A DNA stretch of 64,000 nucleotides from Rhodoferax sp. TS-BS-61-7 (GCF_002943465.1 NZ_PTQY01000007.1:1-64000), one strand, 5' to 3'. Counted from the first letter of the stretch, positions 53,270 through 61,983 are shown. The notes: generated from the sequence alone by a model not told the origin. Program-made: numbers and translations.

Positions 53270-53911
53270 TTACTTGCGCAGCGCCTGCGTATCCTTCGCC
53301 AGCTGCGTGATCTTGTCCCACTCGCCCTTGACCATGGCATCAGCCGGCACGATCCAGGAGCCGCCCACGCAGACCACATTGGGCAGCGCCAGAAACTCGG
53401 GCGCATTTTGCAGCGTCACGCCGCCGGTGGGGCAGAACTTCACGTCGAAGAAGGGGCCGCTCCAGGCCTTGAGCATGGCGGGGCCGCCGGCTTGCATGGC
53501 GGGGAAGAACTTGAGCTGGGTGAAGCCGTCTTCCTGCGCCATCATGATTTCGCTGCCAGTGGCCACACCGGGCAGGAGCGACAGGCCCAGGTCGCGGCAG
53601 GCCTGGCCCACGGCGCTGGTGTAGCCGGGGCTGACAGCAAAGCGGGCACCGGCGTTGGCGGCGGCTTGCGCATCGGCCTTGCTGCGCACGGTGCCGGCGC
53701 CGACCACGGCTTCGGGCACGTCACGGGCAATGGCTTCCATACAGGCCAGGGCTTGTGGGGTGCGCAGTGTCACTTCGAGCATGCGCACGCCGCCGGCCAC
53801 CAGGGCGCGGGCCATGGGCACGGCGTGGGCCACGTCGTTCAACACGATCACGGGGATGACGGGGGCGTCCTGCATCACTTGCAAGGCGGTAAAGGCGGGG
53901 GCTTGAGACAT
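53270..53911 (-). CDS. eda: KDPG/KHG aldolase
   Basis: Last enzyme of the Entner-Doudoroff pathway, splitting 2-keto-3-deoxy-6-phosphogluconate into pyruvate and glyceraldehyde 3-phosphate; 213 residues. GGVRMLEVTLRTP holds the catalytic glutamate near residue 47, VVGAGTVRS follows, and the Schiff-base lysine is in FTQLKFFPAMQAGG near 134. GGVTLQNAPEFLALPNVVCV is the phosphate-binding end. It lies 32 bases after edd on the same strand and ends in a strong hairpin. Confidence 0.96.
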   Translation of the reverse strand: MSQAPAFTALQVMQDAPVIPVIVLNDVAHAVPMARALVAGGVRMLEVTLRTPQALACMEAIARDVPEAVVGAGTVRSKADAQAAANAGARFAVSPGYTSAVGQACRDLGLSLLPGVATGSEIMMAQEDGFTQLKFFPAMQAGGPAMLKAWSGPFFDVKFCPTGGVTLQNAPEFLALPNVVCVGGSWIVPADAMVKGEWDKITQLAKDTQALRK

Positions 53912-53943
53912 ATAAATTCCAGATCGACGTTATAGATGTTGGT

Positions 53944-55812
53944 TTAAAACCAGGTGCAGGCGCCTTCTTCGGCAGCCAGTGCGTTGCGGCGGAAGTTGGC
54001 GAACAGTTCACGGCCCATGCCGATGCCGTTGGCAGCGCGCAGTTCTTCGGGCATGGTGTCCAGCGGGCGAGCAGCCCATTCGGCGTCGCTCACCAGCACT
54101 TGCAGGGTTTCGGCATTCGCATCCAGGCGGATCACATCACCATCGCGCACCTTGGCCAGCGGGCCGCCGGCCGCCGCTTCGGGCGACACGTGGATGGCGG
54201 CGGGCACCTTGCCCGATGCGCCGCTCATGCGGCCGTCGGTCACCAGTGCCACGCGAAAGCCTTTGCCTTGCAGCACGGCCAGTGGCGGTGTGAGCTTGTG
54301 CAGCTCGGGCATGCCATTGGCCTGCGGGCCCTGCCAGCGCACCACGCAAATCACGTCGTGGTTCAGCTCGTTGGCGCTAAAGGCCTTGTGCAGCGCGTCT
54401 TGTGAATCGAACACGCGGCATGGCGCTTCGATGATGTGGCGGTCATCCGGCACGGCGGACACCTTGATGACGCTGCGGCCCAGATTGCCCTTGAGCAATT
54501 TCAGGCCACCGCTGGCGCTGAAGGGCGCGCTTGCGGGACGCACCACGCCCTCGTCCTTGCTGGCGCCGGCGTCGGTCCACTGCAGGCTGCCGTCGGCAGC
54601 GGCCGAGGGAATGGCGGTGAATTCGCGCAGGCCACCGCTGCGCACGGTCAGCACATCGGCGTGCATGAAGCCGGCGTCCAACAACTCGCGGATCACATAG
54701 CCGGGGCCGCCTGCGGCCTGGAACTGGTTCACATCGGCGCTGCCGTTGGGGTACACGCGGCTCAGCAATGGCACCACGTCCGACAACGCGGAAAAGTCAT
54801 TCCAGTCGATGACGATGCCTGCCGCGCGGGCCACGGCCACCCAGTGGATCAAATGGTTGGTGGAGCCACCGGTGGCCAGCAGGGCGACCATGGCGTTGAC
54901 GATGCAACGCTCGTCCACCACCTTGCCAATCGGCGCAAAGCGCTTGGCCTTGGTGATGGCCAGCACGGTGCGCACGGCTTCGCGGGTCAGCTCCTGGCGC
55001 ACGCCTTCGCCGGGGTTGATGAAGGCGGTGCCGGGCACATGCAGGCCCATGGCTTCGAGCAGCATCTGGTTGCTGTTGGCCGTGCCATAGAAGGTACAGG
55101 TGCCTTCGCCATGGTAGGCGGCGCTCTCGGCGGCCAGCAGTTCGGGGCGGCCCACCAGGCCTTGGGCGGCTTTCTCACGCACCTTGGCTTTTTCATTATT
55201 GGGCAGGCCCGAGGTCATGGGGCCGGCAGGCACAAACACGGTGGGCAGATGGCCAAAGTGCAGTGCGCCAATGAGCAGGCCGGGCACGATCTTGTCGCAC
55301 ACGCCCAGCATCAGCGCGCAGTCAAACACATCGTGGCTCAGCGACACGGCGGTGGCCATGGCAATCGCGTCGCGGCTGAACAGGCTCAGCTCCATGCCCG
55401 GGGTGCCCTGGGTCACGCCATCGCACATGGCGGGTACGCCGCCGGCTACTTGGGCGGTGGCGCCGTGCTTGCGGGCCTCCACCTTGATGAGGTCGGGGTA
55501 GTGCTGCAACGGCGCGTGGGCCGAGAGCAGGTCGTTATAGGCATTGACGACGCCGATGTTGGCGCCCTTCTCTTCCACGATCTTGAGTTTGTCCAGCCCG
55601 GTGACGCGGGTCTTGTCGGCGTCGGGCATGGCGGCAAAGGCGTGGGCCACGTTGGCGCAGCCCATGCGGTCAGCGCCGGGCTTGCGGTTGGCGGCCAGCT
55701 CCAGCTGGGCCAGATAGGCAGCGCGGGTGACCACACTGCGCTCGCGGATGCGGCGCGTGACGGCCTCGACAACGGGGTGCAAAGCGGCGGGGGAAGGGGT
55801 GGTGTCTGGCAT
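53944..55812 (-). CDS. edd: Phosphogluconate dehydratase
   Basis: Iron-sulphur dehydratase converting 6-phosphogluconate to KDPG, 622 residues. Cluster cysteines are in AMCDGVTQG near residue 160 and [20 protein letters not shown] near 227. [19 protein letters not shown] and the C-terminal [20 protein letters not shown] are hallmarks. The ATG at 55812 lies nine bases after a HexR-like operator, so the operon edd-eda is probably repressed by HexR and released by KDPG. No zwf or hexR is in the window. Confidence 0.96.
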   Translation of the reverse strand: MPDTTPSPAALHPVVEAVTRRIRERSVVTRAAYLAQLELAANRKPGADRMGCANVAHAFAAMPDADKTRVTGLDKLKIVEEKGANIGVVNAYNDLLSAHAPLQHYPDLIKVEARKHGATAQVAGGVPAMCDGVTQGTPGMELSLFSRDAIAMATAVSLSHDVFDCALMLGVCDKIVPGLLIGALHFGHLPTVFVPAGPMTSGLPNNEKAKVREKAAQGLVGRPELLAAESAAYHGEGTCTFYGTANSNQMLLEAMGLHVPGTAFINPGEGVRQELTREAVRTVLAITKAKRFAPIGKVVDERCIVNAMVALLATGGSTNHLIHWVAVARAAGIVIDWNDFSALSDVVPLLSRVYPNGSADVNQFQAAGGPGYVIRELLDAGFMHADVLTVRSGGLREFTAIPSAAADGSLQWTDAGASKDEGVVRPASAPFSASGGLKLLKGNLGRSVIKVSAVPDDRHIIEAPCRVFDSQDALHKAFSANELNHDVICVVRWQGPQANGMPELHKLTPPLAVLQGKGFRVALVTDGRMSGASGKVPAAIHVSPEAAAGGPLAKVRDGDVIRLDANAETLQVLVSDAEWAARPLDTMPEELRAANGIGMGRELFANFRRNALAAEEGACTWF

Positions 55813-55820
55813 GGTGCTCT

Positions 55821-55835
55821 TGTAACTAAATTACA
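55821..55835. promoter_or_regulatory. HexR-type operator upstream of edd
   Basis: TGTAACTAAATTACA matches the known HexR palindrome TGTAATTAAATTACA at all but one position. It overlaps the leader immediately before the edd start codon. Confidence 0.8.
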
Positions 55836-55907
55836 CCTCCTGATGGTAACTGCGAATGCCCTGCTTGTGTACAGACAGAGTTACCAGGCGGGTACGAACT
55901 GGCCCCC

Positions 55908-55980
55908 ACGCTCCGCCGCTGCGCGGGTCGCTGCCCCCCAAGGGGGTGCATTTCGCCTTGGGGCGGCCCGGCGGCGAAAT
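55908..55980. repeat. GC-rich palindromic intergenic sequence
   Basis: Contains CCCCC-AA-GGGGG (55935-55946) and an eight-base stem ATTTCGCC / GGCGAAAT (55950-55957 with 55973-55980). It sits directly after the MobA-like gene stop and looks like a REP-type or terminator sequence. Similar GC-rich units are common in Comamonadaceae as far as I recall. Confidence 0.55.
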
Positions 55981-55981
55981 C

Positions 55982-56554
55982 CTAGCGCCTGTTCTCCCAC
56001 TCGGCGCGGGCCCGTTCCAGGTCGTCCACGGTATCAATGTCCAACACACAGCCCACGTCAGTCACTACCATTTTGATAGCTGCTTGCGCAGACACCACGG
56101 GGGCTGCACCCTGATTTCCCTTCAAACCCGCGAGTGCATCGCCACAACGGGCCGCAAAGCGCACCGGGTGGCCGCGCTGGCCTTCGAACCACGGCACCAG
56201 CACGTCCCCGTCCAGCGGGGCGCGGGCGATGGTAACCAGGGTGTTCGGTTGTACCAGCGGCAGATCGGCGGGCAGCACCATCCAGCCGCCCGCGGCATCA
56301 CGCGTAGCGCGCACCGCGGCGGCAATGCTGTCGCCCATGCCGAGGTGGCCCGCGTCTTCCAGGTGCCAGCGCAGGCCACTCGCCTGCACGGCGTCCAGCG
56401 TGCGCTGCAGCACCGTGGCGCCGCACAAGTCGGCCTGCAGTTTGTGGGTGGTGCCACCCGATGCCAAAAAACGCTCGCCCCGGCCCGAGGCCAGCACCAG
56501 CACCACGGGCAAGTGGGCTGCATCGGGCAGCAGGTGGGGGGTGGGCAACGACAT
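55982..56554 (-). CDS. MobA/MocA-like nucleotidyltransferase
   Basis: NTP-transferase-domain protein, 190 residues from ATG 56554 (MSLPTPHLLPDAAHL). The nucleotide loop is LVLASGRGERFLASGG (variant of AGGxSxRMG), LPADLPLVQPNTL gives the metal aspartate, and GHPVRFAARCGDAL fits the MocA/CoxI-linked group acting on molybdenum cofactor. No moco genes are near. The stretch QGAAPVVSAQAAIKMVVTD is produced by a dispersed-repeat copy and replaces a normally variable loop. Divergent from pdxH by 61 bases. Confidence 0.85.
   Translation of the reverse strand: MSLPTPHLLPDAAHLPVVLVLASGRGERFLASGGTTHKLQADLCGATVLQRTLDAVQASGLRWHLEDAGHLGMGDSIAAAVRATRDAAGGWMVLPADLPLVQPNTLVTIARAPLDGDVLVPWFEGQRGHPVRFAARCGDALAGLKGNQGAAPVVSAQAAIKMVVTDVGCVLDIDTVDDLERARAEWENRR
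56064..56117 (+). repeat. Dispersed short repeat, copy 9 (inside MobA-like gene)
   Basis: ACTACCATTTTGATAGCTGC, TTGCGCAGACACCACGGGGG, CTGCACCCTGATTT. Translated on the coding strand it gives APVVSAQAAIKM, nearly the peptide of the lolD copy. Confidence 0.85.
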
Positions 56555-56615
56555 CGCGGCATGGTAGCTGACCTGCCGCAAACACCGGGTATAGCGCGCT
56601 GCCTATACTGGCCGC

Positions 56616-57254
56616 ATGACCTCTATTGCCGACCTTCGCAAAAGCTACGAGCGTGCCGAGCTGGACGAAAAAGCTTCGCATGCTGATCCCCTGCAACAGT
56701 TTGACCAGTGGCTCAAAGAAGCCATCAGCGGCGAGGTGCCCGAACCCAACGCCATGACCCTGGCCACCGTGGGCAGCGACTTGCGCCCGAGCACCCGCGT
56801 GGTGCTGGTCAAGGGTTATGACGCACGCGGCATCGTCTGGTACACCAACTACGAGAGCCGCAAGGGCCACGAGCTGGCCGGCAACCCGTATGCGGCCCTG
56901 CAGTTTCACTGGGTGGAGCTGGAGCGCGTGGTGCGCATTGAAGGGGTGGTGGAGAAGGTGAGCGATGAAGAAAGCGATGCTTATTTTCACAGCCGGCCCT
57001 TGGATTCGCGCATTGGGGCGTGGGCTTCGCCGCAGAGTGAAGTGATTTCCGGTCGCAGTGTGTTGGTGACCAATGCCGCCAAATACGCTGCGCAGTTTTT
57101 GCTGCAGCCACCGCGGCCGCCGCACTGGGGAGGCTATCGGTTGAAGCCGGACAACTGGCAGTTTTGGCAAGGGCGGAGGAGTCGGTTGCATGACCGGTTG
57201 CGGTATACGCTGGATTCCGATGGAGGATGGGTGCGGGAGAGGTTGGCGCCCTAG
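56616..57254 (+). CDS. pdxH: Pyridoxamine 5'-phosphate oxidase
   Basis: FMN enzyme making pyridoxal phosphate, 212 residues. [20 protein letters not shown] near residue 47, [18 protein letters not shown] near 70 and [19 protein letters not shown] near 127 are conserved. The substrate-binding end [14 protein letters not shown] and C-terminal RLAP are intact. It is convergent with the AEC transporter gene across the second inverted-repeat element. Confidence 0.96.
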   Translation: MTSIADLRKSYERAELDEKASHADPLQQFDQWLKEAISGEVPEPNAMTLATVGSDLRPSTRVVLVKGYDARGIVWYTNYESRKGHELAGNPYAALQFHWVELERVVRIEGVVEKVSDEESDAYFHSRPLDSRIGAWASPQSEVISGRSVLVTNAAKYAAQFLLQPPRPPHWGGYRLKPDNWQFWQGRRSRLHDRLRYTLDSDGGWVRERLAP

Positions 57255-57311
57255 GTTTTTCTACTTTTTTGGGTGCGCCTGCACCGCTTTTTTTAACACC
57301 CACTCCCCCAG

Positions 57312-57341
57312 CCCCTCGCCCCGTCGGCGAGGGGAGCTTTT
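57312..57341 (+). terminator. Hairpin in left arm of inverted-repeat element, copy 2
   Basis: Stem CCCCTCGCC / GGCGAGGGG with loop CCGTC followed by AGCTTTT, 57 bases after the pdxH stop; likely the pdxH terminator. Confidence 0.72.
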
Positions 57342-57613
57342 AACAGCCATATTTGGTTGTTGCGCACCGGACACGGACTAATGGGGTTAGGTCGCCACTG
57401 TTAGTTCGCTCCACGGCCCGCGCCTGCGGTTGTGGCTACTTCGTAGAGCTCTGTATGCCAACGCTGGCGGCTGCGCCCGCCAGTCGCTCCGCGCCTGCAC
57501 TTTCTCATTCACTACAACCGTCTGCGCTGGCCGTGGAGTACCCATCCGTTTGCAACGTTTCCGCTGTAGCACCTTGCCGGAGTGAAGCCACCAAATCGGC
57601 TGTTCAAAAGGCT

Positions 57614-57636
57614 CCCCTCGCCGACGGGGCGAGGGG
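57614..57636 (-). terminator. Hairpin in right arm of inverted-repeat element, copy 2
   Basis: Same stem in the opposite sense, followed on the minus strand by AGCCTTTTGAAC. It would end the transcript of the AEC transporter gene, whose stop is 58 bases away. Confidence 0.65.
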
Positions 57637-57694
57637 CTGGGGGAGTGGGTGTCCAAAAAAACGGTGTAGCCGAACCAATAACCACCCAAGAAAG

Positions 57695-58654
57695 CTAGGC
57701 AATAAACGGCACCAGTGTCATCACCAGCGTCACACTCACCAACGCCACCAGCGTGGAAACGGCCACACTGGCCGTCACCAGATCCTCCGCCTTCTGGTAC
57801 CGCTGCGAGAACAAAAACACGTTGGCGCCAATCGGCAGCGAAGCCGCCACCACCAACACCGTGAGCGACATGCCGCGCAGGCCGCACACATACCCAACCA
57901 CGGCCATCAACGCGGGATGCAGCAGCGTCTTGACCGCAGAGATGACCAGTGCCCCTTTGAGGTTGCGGCCAATGGCGGCGTTGGACAAGGTCACCCCCAC
58001 CAACACCAGCGCCACGGGGCCAAAGGCATTGCCCAGCAACAGCAGGGGGCGGTCCACCACATCGGGCAGGCCCCAGCCGGTTTGTGCGTACAGCAGCCCG
58101 GCGATGATGGGCATGGGTACCGGGTGGACCACGGCGTTCCGCACTGCCAAACCTATGGATTTGAGAGGATGCCGCGGCGGGGCATCGGCCTGTGCGCTCT
58201 GCTCGCGCGCGCTCAACAGCTCCAGTATCACCGTGGCAAAAGTCAGCAGTACCAGCGCGTGCAAAGAGATCAGGGTGAACAGCAGCACCAGGGCGTCTTT
58301 TCCATAGGCCAGCCCCACCAGCGGGATGCCGATCATCACGGTGTTGCTGAAGGTGCCCGACAGCGCAATGACGGCCGCCCGGCTGCTGGCGCCCTGCACT
58401 AGCAACATGCCAGTGAACAAAGCTGCGGCCACCGCAAAGTAGAGCGAGACGGGCTGGAAGTCCAGGTCTTGCACATGCACACTGCTCATGGTGCGAAACA
58501 GCAGCGCCTGCGTGAGCACCAGGAAGACGAGGTTGGACAAATCGCGCACCGCCTCCTGGCGGATCAGCTTGGCCTTGCCGGTGATGAGGCCCACCACAAT
58601 CAGCAGGACCACCGGCAACAGGGAGGAGACGACCGGGTGGTCGAGGGACAACAA
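57695..58654 (-). CDS. AEC-family transporter (auxin-efflux-carrier type)
   Basis: Membrane carrier of 319 residues with about ten helices. Marks include LPVVLLIVVGLITGKAKLIR near the start, ALSGTFSNTVMIGIPLVGLA near 95 and the C-terminal VAASLPIGANVFLFSQRYQ, the conserved NVFLFA-like turn. Bacterial members move malate, malonate or other dicarboxylates. It lies 12 bases downstream of the DUF3299 gene on the same strand, so it may be read through from the metal locus, perhaps without a functional link. Confidence 0.87.
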   Translation of the reverse strand: MLSLDHPVVSSLLPVVLLIVVGLITGKAKLIRQEAVRDLSNLVFLVLTQALLFRTMSSVHVQDLDFQPVSLYFAVAAALFTGMLLVQGASSRAAVIALSGTFSNTVMIGIPLVGLAYGKDALVLLFTLISLHALVLLTFATVILELLSAREQSAQADAPPRHPLKSIGLAVRNAVVHPVPMPIIAGLLYAQTGWGLPDVVDRPLLLLGNAFGPVALVLVGVTLSNAAIGRNLKGALVISAVKTLLHPALMAVVGYVCGLRGMSLTVLVVAASLPIGANVFLFSQRYQKAEDLVTASVAVSTLVALVSVTLVMTLVPFIA

Positions 58655-58666
58655 ACCGCGCGCCCT

Positions 58667-59185
58667 TTACTTGACGGCTACGGCGTCGGTGATGCGGTAA
58701 TACAGACCGTAGGGATCGTCGGCGAGCACAGCAAACTGGCCTTCCACCACCACCACTTCGAGCGAATACTTGACCGGGGTTTTGGTCTTCACCTCCACCA
58801 TGCTCTCGGGCCCGCCGGGTACACAGAACGAGCAGGTGAGCGGCACCGAGCTGAGCAAAAAGTGTTTTTGTTTTTCACCCGGCTCCAACGGCATCATGAA
58901 ACCCTGGATGCGCTGGGTCTTCTTGTTAAGCGCCTGCACATCGGTCGGAAAGACGGGCAGCAGGCGGTTCTTCTCGGTCTTGGTTTTGACGGTGGTGAGC
59001 ACCGACCAGGGCAACACATCGGCCCGCTCCTTGATGGGGGCAAACGGGCTGTTGGGGCTGTGCACCCCAGCGCCGCTGCCAGCCGGCACACCCGGCATGG
59101 GGGAGCTGAGCTGGGCCTGGGCGGGGCCCATGGCCAGGCCTAGAACAAGGGGCAAGACGGCAAAAGTGCGAGCGAACGGTGTCAT
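58667..59185 (-). CDS. DUF3299 periplasmic protein
   Basis: Exported protein of 172 residues from ATG 59185 (MTPFARTFAVLPLVLGLAMG), six bases after GGAGG; signal cleavage near AQA at 20-22. The DUF3299 core has LPVFPTDVQALNKKTQRIQG, FMMPLEPGEKQKHFLLSS and PLTCSFCVPGGPESMVEV with a CxxC pair. DUF3299 proteins occur beside MacB-like ABC genes in zinc-responsive clusters such as zrg of Vibrio. The CxxC and loop could bind metal. It follows the Cys/His small protein gene by 68 bases. Confidence 0.85.
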   Translation of the reverse strand: MTPFARTFAVLPLVLGLAMGPAQAQLSSPMPGVPAGSGAGVHSPNSPFAPIKERADVLPWSVLTTVKTKTEKNRLLPVFPTDVQALNKKTQRIQGFMMPLEPGEKQKHFLLSSVPLTCSFCVPGGPESMVEVKTKTPVKYSLEVVVVEGQFAVLADDPYGLYYRITDAVAVK

Positions 59186-59253
59186 GGGAACCTCCAACCG
59201 GCTTATCTTAAATCGCCGCCCCGGCGGCGACAGGCGCAGGGGCTTTGCAGCGC

Positions 59254-59496
59254 TCAGTGTTCGTGTTTCATGCCGCAGAACTTGCCAATCGCCAGGCCCT
59301 TGCAGGCGGCTTGCAGTTCCTTGTTGCAGACGTCTTCGCCTTTGCCGGATTCACGGCATTGGGCGGCGGCGGTGTGTGCGGCAGCCATGGCGCGGTGTTT
59401 GGCGATGTCTTCTTTGGTTTCCTTATCACTCTCGGCTGCTATGGAAAACGTAGCTGCTTGCGCAAGCAGGATGAGGGCTAGAAGTGCTTTTTTCAT
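59254..59496 (-). CDS. Small periplasmic Cys/His protein in the metal locus
   Basis: An 80-residue exported protein. Signal peptide MKKALLALILLAQAATFSIA, cleavage near IAA-ES. The mature 58 residues contain four cysteines (AQCRES, EDVCNK, QAACKG, GKFCGM) and end CGMKHEH, suggesting metal binding or two disulphides. I know no family. AGGAAATAT before the ATG is a ribosome site. The h-region is written by a dispersed-repeat copy. It lies between the ABC permease (42 bases) and DUF3299 genes. Confidence 0.75.
   Translation of the reverse strand: MKKALLALILLAQAATFSIAAESDKETKEDIAKHRAMAAAHTAAAQCRESGKGEDVCNKELQAACKGLAIGKFCGMKHEH
59438..59483 (+). repeat. Dispersed short repeat, copy 10 (in signal peptide)
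   Basis: GCTATGGAAAACGTAGCTGC, TTGCGCAAGCAGGATGAGGG, CTAGAAG. On the coding strand it encodes LLALILLAQAATFSIA, in the same phase as the copies in lolD and the MobA-like gene. Confidence 0.72.
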
Positions 59497-59538
59497 ATAT
59501 TTCCTAAAGGTTGGAAGGGTTGCAGAAACAAAACCAGT

Positions 59539-60741
59539 TCAGCGCGCTTGCAGCAGTTCGAGCACGCTCACGCGGTAAGCCGCAAAGGTGGGTAACAACG
59601 CCGACAGCAAAGACACACCCAACGCCAGCGCGGGCACCAGCCACAGCGCCACAGGCCAGACCAGGCCGCCGATGAGCAGCGAGTTGTCCAGCGCCAGCAG
59701 CCAGGCCAGCAGCGCCGCAAAGCCCTGCCCCAGCAGCAGGCCCAGCACGGCGGCCAGCAGGCCCAGCCACAGTGCCTCGCTCAGCAGCAAGGCCGCCACC
59801 CGGCGCGGCGGTGCGCCCAGCATGCGCAGCAGCGCCAAATCGGCCCGGCGCTCGCGTACCGCGCTCCACAGCGCGATAAAAACACTCAGGCCCGCGGTGA
59901 GCAGCAGCACACCGGCAAAGGCGCGCAGCACATCGGTGCCCAGGCCCAGCATGTGCAGCAGGCGGCTGATCTCCAGCGCGGGCGCGGCGGCCTGCATCTC
60001 GGTGCTGGTGTTCACGTAGCGCGGAAAACTTAAAGCGGCCATGGGCGTTTTGTATTGCACCAACGCCATGGTGATCTCGCGTTCCTCTTCCATGATCTGG
60101 CGGTCCTCGTCGTCCACCGCGGTGTAGTCCTCATGCACCTTCCAGACGGAGGCCGTGTCGGTCAGGATCAGCCGGTCCAGCACGCTGCCGCTGGGCGCCA
60201 GGATGCCGACCACGGTGTAGGGGTTGTCTCCATGCGTGTGGCCACCTGCGCCCAGGCCGTGTGATCCCACAAAGGTCTGCCCCAAAGCGAGGCCCAGCTT
60301 GCGCGCCGTGGTGGCACCCAGCACCACCTGCATGGGTGCGTCCCACACACGGCCCTGCGCGAGCTTGGCCTCGTAGTGGTCGACATAGGCCAGCGAGGTA
60401 CCCACGATGCGGTAGCCCGCAAAGTTATCGCCCAGGCTGATAGGGATGATGCGTTCCACCAGCGGGTTCTTGGCTAGCTCTTTCACCGCCTTGAGCGGCA
60501 CATTGCCGGGCGGCACGTCGATGTGCAACACACCCGAGAGGATGAGTTGCATGGGGCTGCCCTTGGCGCCCACCACCACGTCGATGCCGGCCAGGTCGCG
60601 GTCAAACGCCTTGGACAGCTGCGCGCCCACCAGCACCAGAAAGGTGATGGACGCCAGCCCCAGGCTCAGCAGCAAGAGATTGAGCACCGCACCCAGGGGG
60701 CGCGACCACAGGTAGCGCCAGGCCAGCCACAGGGTTTTCAT
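59539..60741 (-). CDS. MacB/LolC-like ABC transporter permease of the metal locus
   Basis: FtsX-domain permease of 400 residues: one helix near residues 18-42, a periplasmic MacB-like domain with VDVVVGAKGSPMQLILSGVL (typical of this subgroup), then three helices near 275-300, 325-355 and 365-390 with ALLRMLGAPPRRVAALLLSE. The periplasmic loop carries GLGAGGHTHGDNPY, a His-containing turn that could bind metal. It overlaps the ATPase gene by ATGA. Such pairs with DUF3299 form the zrg-like group. Transport direction is not established. Confidence 0.88.
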   Translation of the reverse strand: MKTLWLAWRYLWSRPLGAVLNLLLLSLGLASITFLVLVGAQLSKAFDRDLAGIDVVVGAKGSPMQLILSGVLHIDVPPGNVPLKAVKELAKNPLVERIIPISLGDNFAGYRIVGTSLAYVDHYEAKLAQGRVWDAPMQVVLGATTARKLGLALGQTFVGSHGLGAGGHTHGDNPYTVVGILAPSGSVLDRLILTDTASVWKVHEDYTAVDDEDRQIMEEEREITMALVQYKTPMAALSFPRYVNTSTEMQAAAPALEISRLLHMLGLGTDVLRAFAGVLLLTAGLSVFIALWSAVRERRADLALLRMLGAPPRRVAALLLSEALWLGLLAAVLGLLLGQGFAALLAWLLALDNSLLIGGLVWPVALWLVPALALGVSLLSALLPTFAAYRVSVLELLQAR

Positions 60742-61430
60742 GCGGCTTGCTCTTCTTTTGATAGCTTCTTGCGCAACAACGACAAGCGCTGGAAGCCGAT
60801 TTGACCCTCAACCCCGGCCGGAATGAATGCCGCGACACGCGCATCATGCGTGGCAATCACCAGCGTGGCGCCGTGGGTGCGGGCCGTGGCCAGCAGCAGC
60901 GCTACGGCATCGGCCGCGGCTTCGTCGTCCAGGCTCGCGGTGGGCTCGTCGGCCAGCAGCACACGCGGCTGCAGCAGCACAGCACGCGCGAGCGCCACGC
61001 GCTGCGCTTGCCCACCTGACAGCTGTGAGGGCTTGCGCGCCGCCAGTTCGGCCACACCCAGCGCCTGCAGCGTGGTGTGGATGGCACCTGCGTCTTCAGG
61101 CTGGCCGGCCGCCCACTGCGCCATGGCCAGGTTCTGCTGCACGGTGAGTGCCGCACTCAGGTGCAATTTTTGAGGGAGAAAGCCGATAGCCTTTGCTCGC
61201 CATGCATCAGCAGCTACGGATTTAAGCGCATGCAACGGCTGCCCGGCCACTTCGACGGTGCCGGCGGTGGGCGCCACCAGCCCGGCGACGAGCGCCAGCC
61301 AAGTCGATTTGCCACAGCCGGACGGGCCGCTGAGCAAGAGCACCGCGCCCTGCGCCACGTCCACATCGGGGAACTGCAATGCGGTATCCGCGCCAGGGTA
61401 CCGGTAGGCCAACCCCTGCGTGCGGATCAT
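60738..61430 (-). CDS. LolD/MacB-like ABC transporter ATP-binding protein of the metal locus
   Basis: ATPase of 230 residues. Walker A GPSGCGKST near residue 35, IGFLPQKLHLSAALTVQQNL Q-loop, signature LSGGQAQRVAL near 137, Walker B VLLADEPTASLDDE. It is coupled by ATGA overlaps to both the upstream regulator gene and the downstream permease gene. The last dozen residues (LLRKKLSKEEQAA) are encoded by a dispersed-repeat copy in a different phase, an apparent C-terminal extension. Confidence 0.88.
   Translation of the reverse strand: MIRTQGLAYRYPGADTALQFPDVDVAQGAVLLLSGPSGCGKSTWLALVAGLVAPTAGTVEVAGQPLHALKSVAADAWRAKAIGFLPQKLHLSAALTVQQNLAMAQWAAGQPEDAGAIHTTLQALGVAELAARKPSQLSGGQAQRVALARAVLLQPRVLLADEPTASLDDEAAADAVALLLATARTHGATLVIATHDARVAAFIPAGVEGQIGFQRLSLLRKKLSKEEQAA
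60754..60805 (+). repeat. Dispersed short repeat, copy 11 (3' end of ABC ATPase gene)
   Basis: CTTTTGATAGCTTCTTGCGC, AACAACGACAAGCGCTGGAA, GCCGATTTGACC. Here the coding frame differs from the other in-gene copies. Confidence 0.7.
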
Positions 61431-61939
61431 GCGGCGGGCCCTGCTGCCACCTCAGGCGCCACAACGCCAGTGGCGCAGTCCACACACACGCCACGCACCG
61501 CAAAGTCCATGCTCATGCCTTGGTAACCCAGCGCCTTCAACGCTTCCAGCGCGGTTTGTGCGGCCTTCTCCAGGTCATGGGCATTGGCCTTGAGCGCGCC
61601 GGCCAGCGGGCTGTCACGGTGGCAGCTTTGGCATTCGAAATGGGGGATGGCGTGCACGCTGGTCGGCATGGCCTGGTAACGGCGCACGCGCTGGCTGTCC
61701 ACGCGGCACAGCAGCAGACCCACCTGGGTGAGCCGGTCGATCAGGCGGTACAGCGTCACGCGGTCCAGCGCGGCGTCCGTGTCGTCGGCCAGCGCGGCCT
61801 GCAACTGGGCATGTGTGTAGCTGGTTTCCGGGTGGGCCAGCAGCCAGCCCAGCACCTGGCGCGCGGCGGCCGTGCGGCGCAGGCCGTGGGCGGACAGCAG
61901 CGCGTCAATCGGGTCTGTGGACGGGGGCAAGGGGGCCAT
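61427..61939 (-). CDS. zur: Fur-family metalloregulator, probably Zur
   Basis: Ferric-uptake-regulator-fold protein of 170 residues from ATG 61939 (MAPLPPSTDPIDALLSAHGL). The winged helix has RRTAARQ-like RRTAAARQVLGWLLAH and DRVTLYRLIDRLTQVGLL. Structural zinc cysteines occur as FECQSC near residue 105 and GVCVDC near 153, with HAIPHFEC giving regulatory histidines. Zur identity is inferred from position: it heads the operon beside a ZnuCB-type importer with palindromes in between. It is coupled by ATGA to the ABC ATPase gene, an unusual place for a Zur gene. Confidence 0.8.
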   Translation of the reverse strand: MAPLPPSTDPIDALLSAHGLRRTAAARQVLGWLLAHPETSYTHAQLQAALADDTDAALDRVTLYRLIDRLTQVGLLLCRVDSQRVRRYQAMPTSVHAIPHFECQSCHRDSPLAGALKANAHDLEKAAQTALEALKALGYQGMSMDFAVRGVCVDCATGVVAPEVAAGPAA

Positions 61940-61954
61940 ACAACGCCTTTTAAA

Positions 61955-61973
61955 AATGCAATTGTGTTGCATT
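61955..61973. promoter_or_regulatory. Zur-type operator candidate 1
   Basis: AATGCAATTGTGTTGCATT: seven-base arms around TTGTG, 15 bases before the zur start codon. Confidence 0.65.
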
Positions 61974-61983
61974 AAATGCAAAT

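Larger units (their letters stand above)
57295..57653. repeat. 359-base element with long terminal inverted repeats, copy 2
   Basis: Second copy, in opposite orientation to the one at 13046-13404 and of the same length. The arms (57295-57337 and 57611-57653) are inverted repeats, identical over 42 bases. The core carries GCCACTGTTAGTTCGCTCCA and TGCCAACGCTGGCGGCTGCG, the reverse complements of stretches in copy 1. Reading frames inside are shared only in part: one frame gives VCQRWRLRPPVAPRLH here and VCQRWRLRTPVAPRLH in copy 1, but frames are broken around it. No transposase is present. Like copy 1 it separates convergent genes. Confidence 0.85.

Noticed and set aside
57353..58402. Long frame from the second inverted-repeat element into the AEC gene region
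   Set aside because: It crosses the element and runs antisense to the transporter gene, with no recognisable domain.
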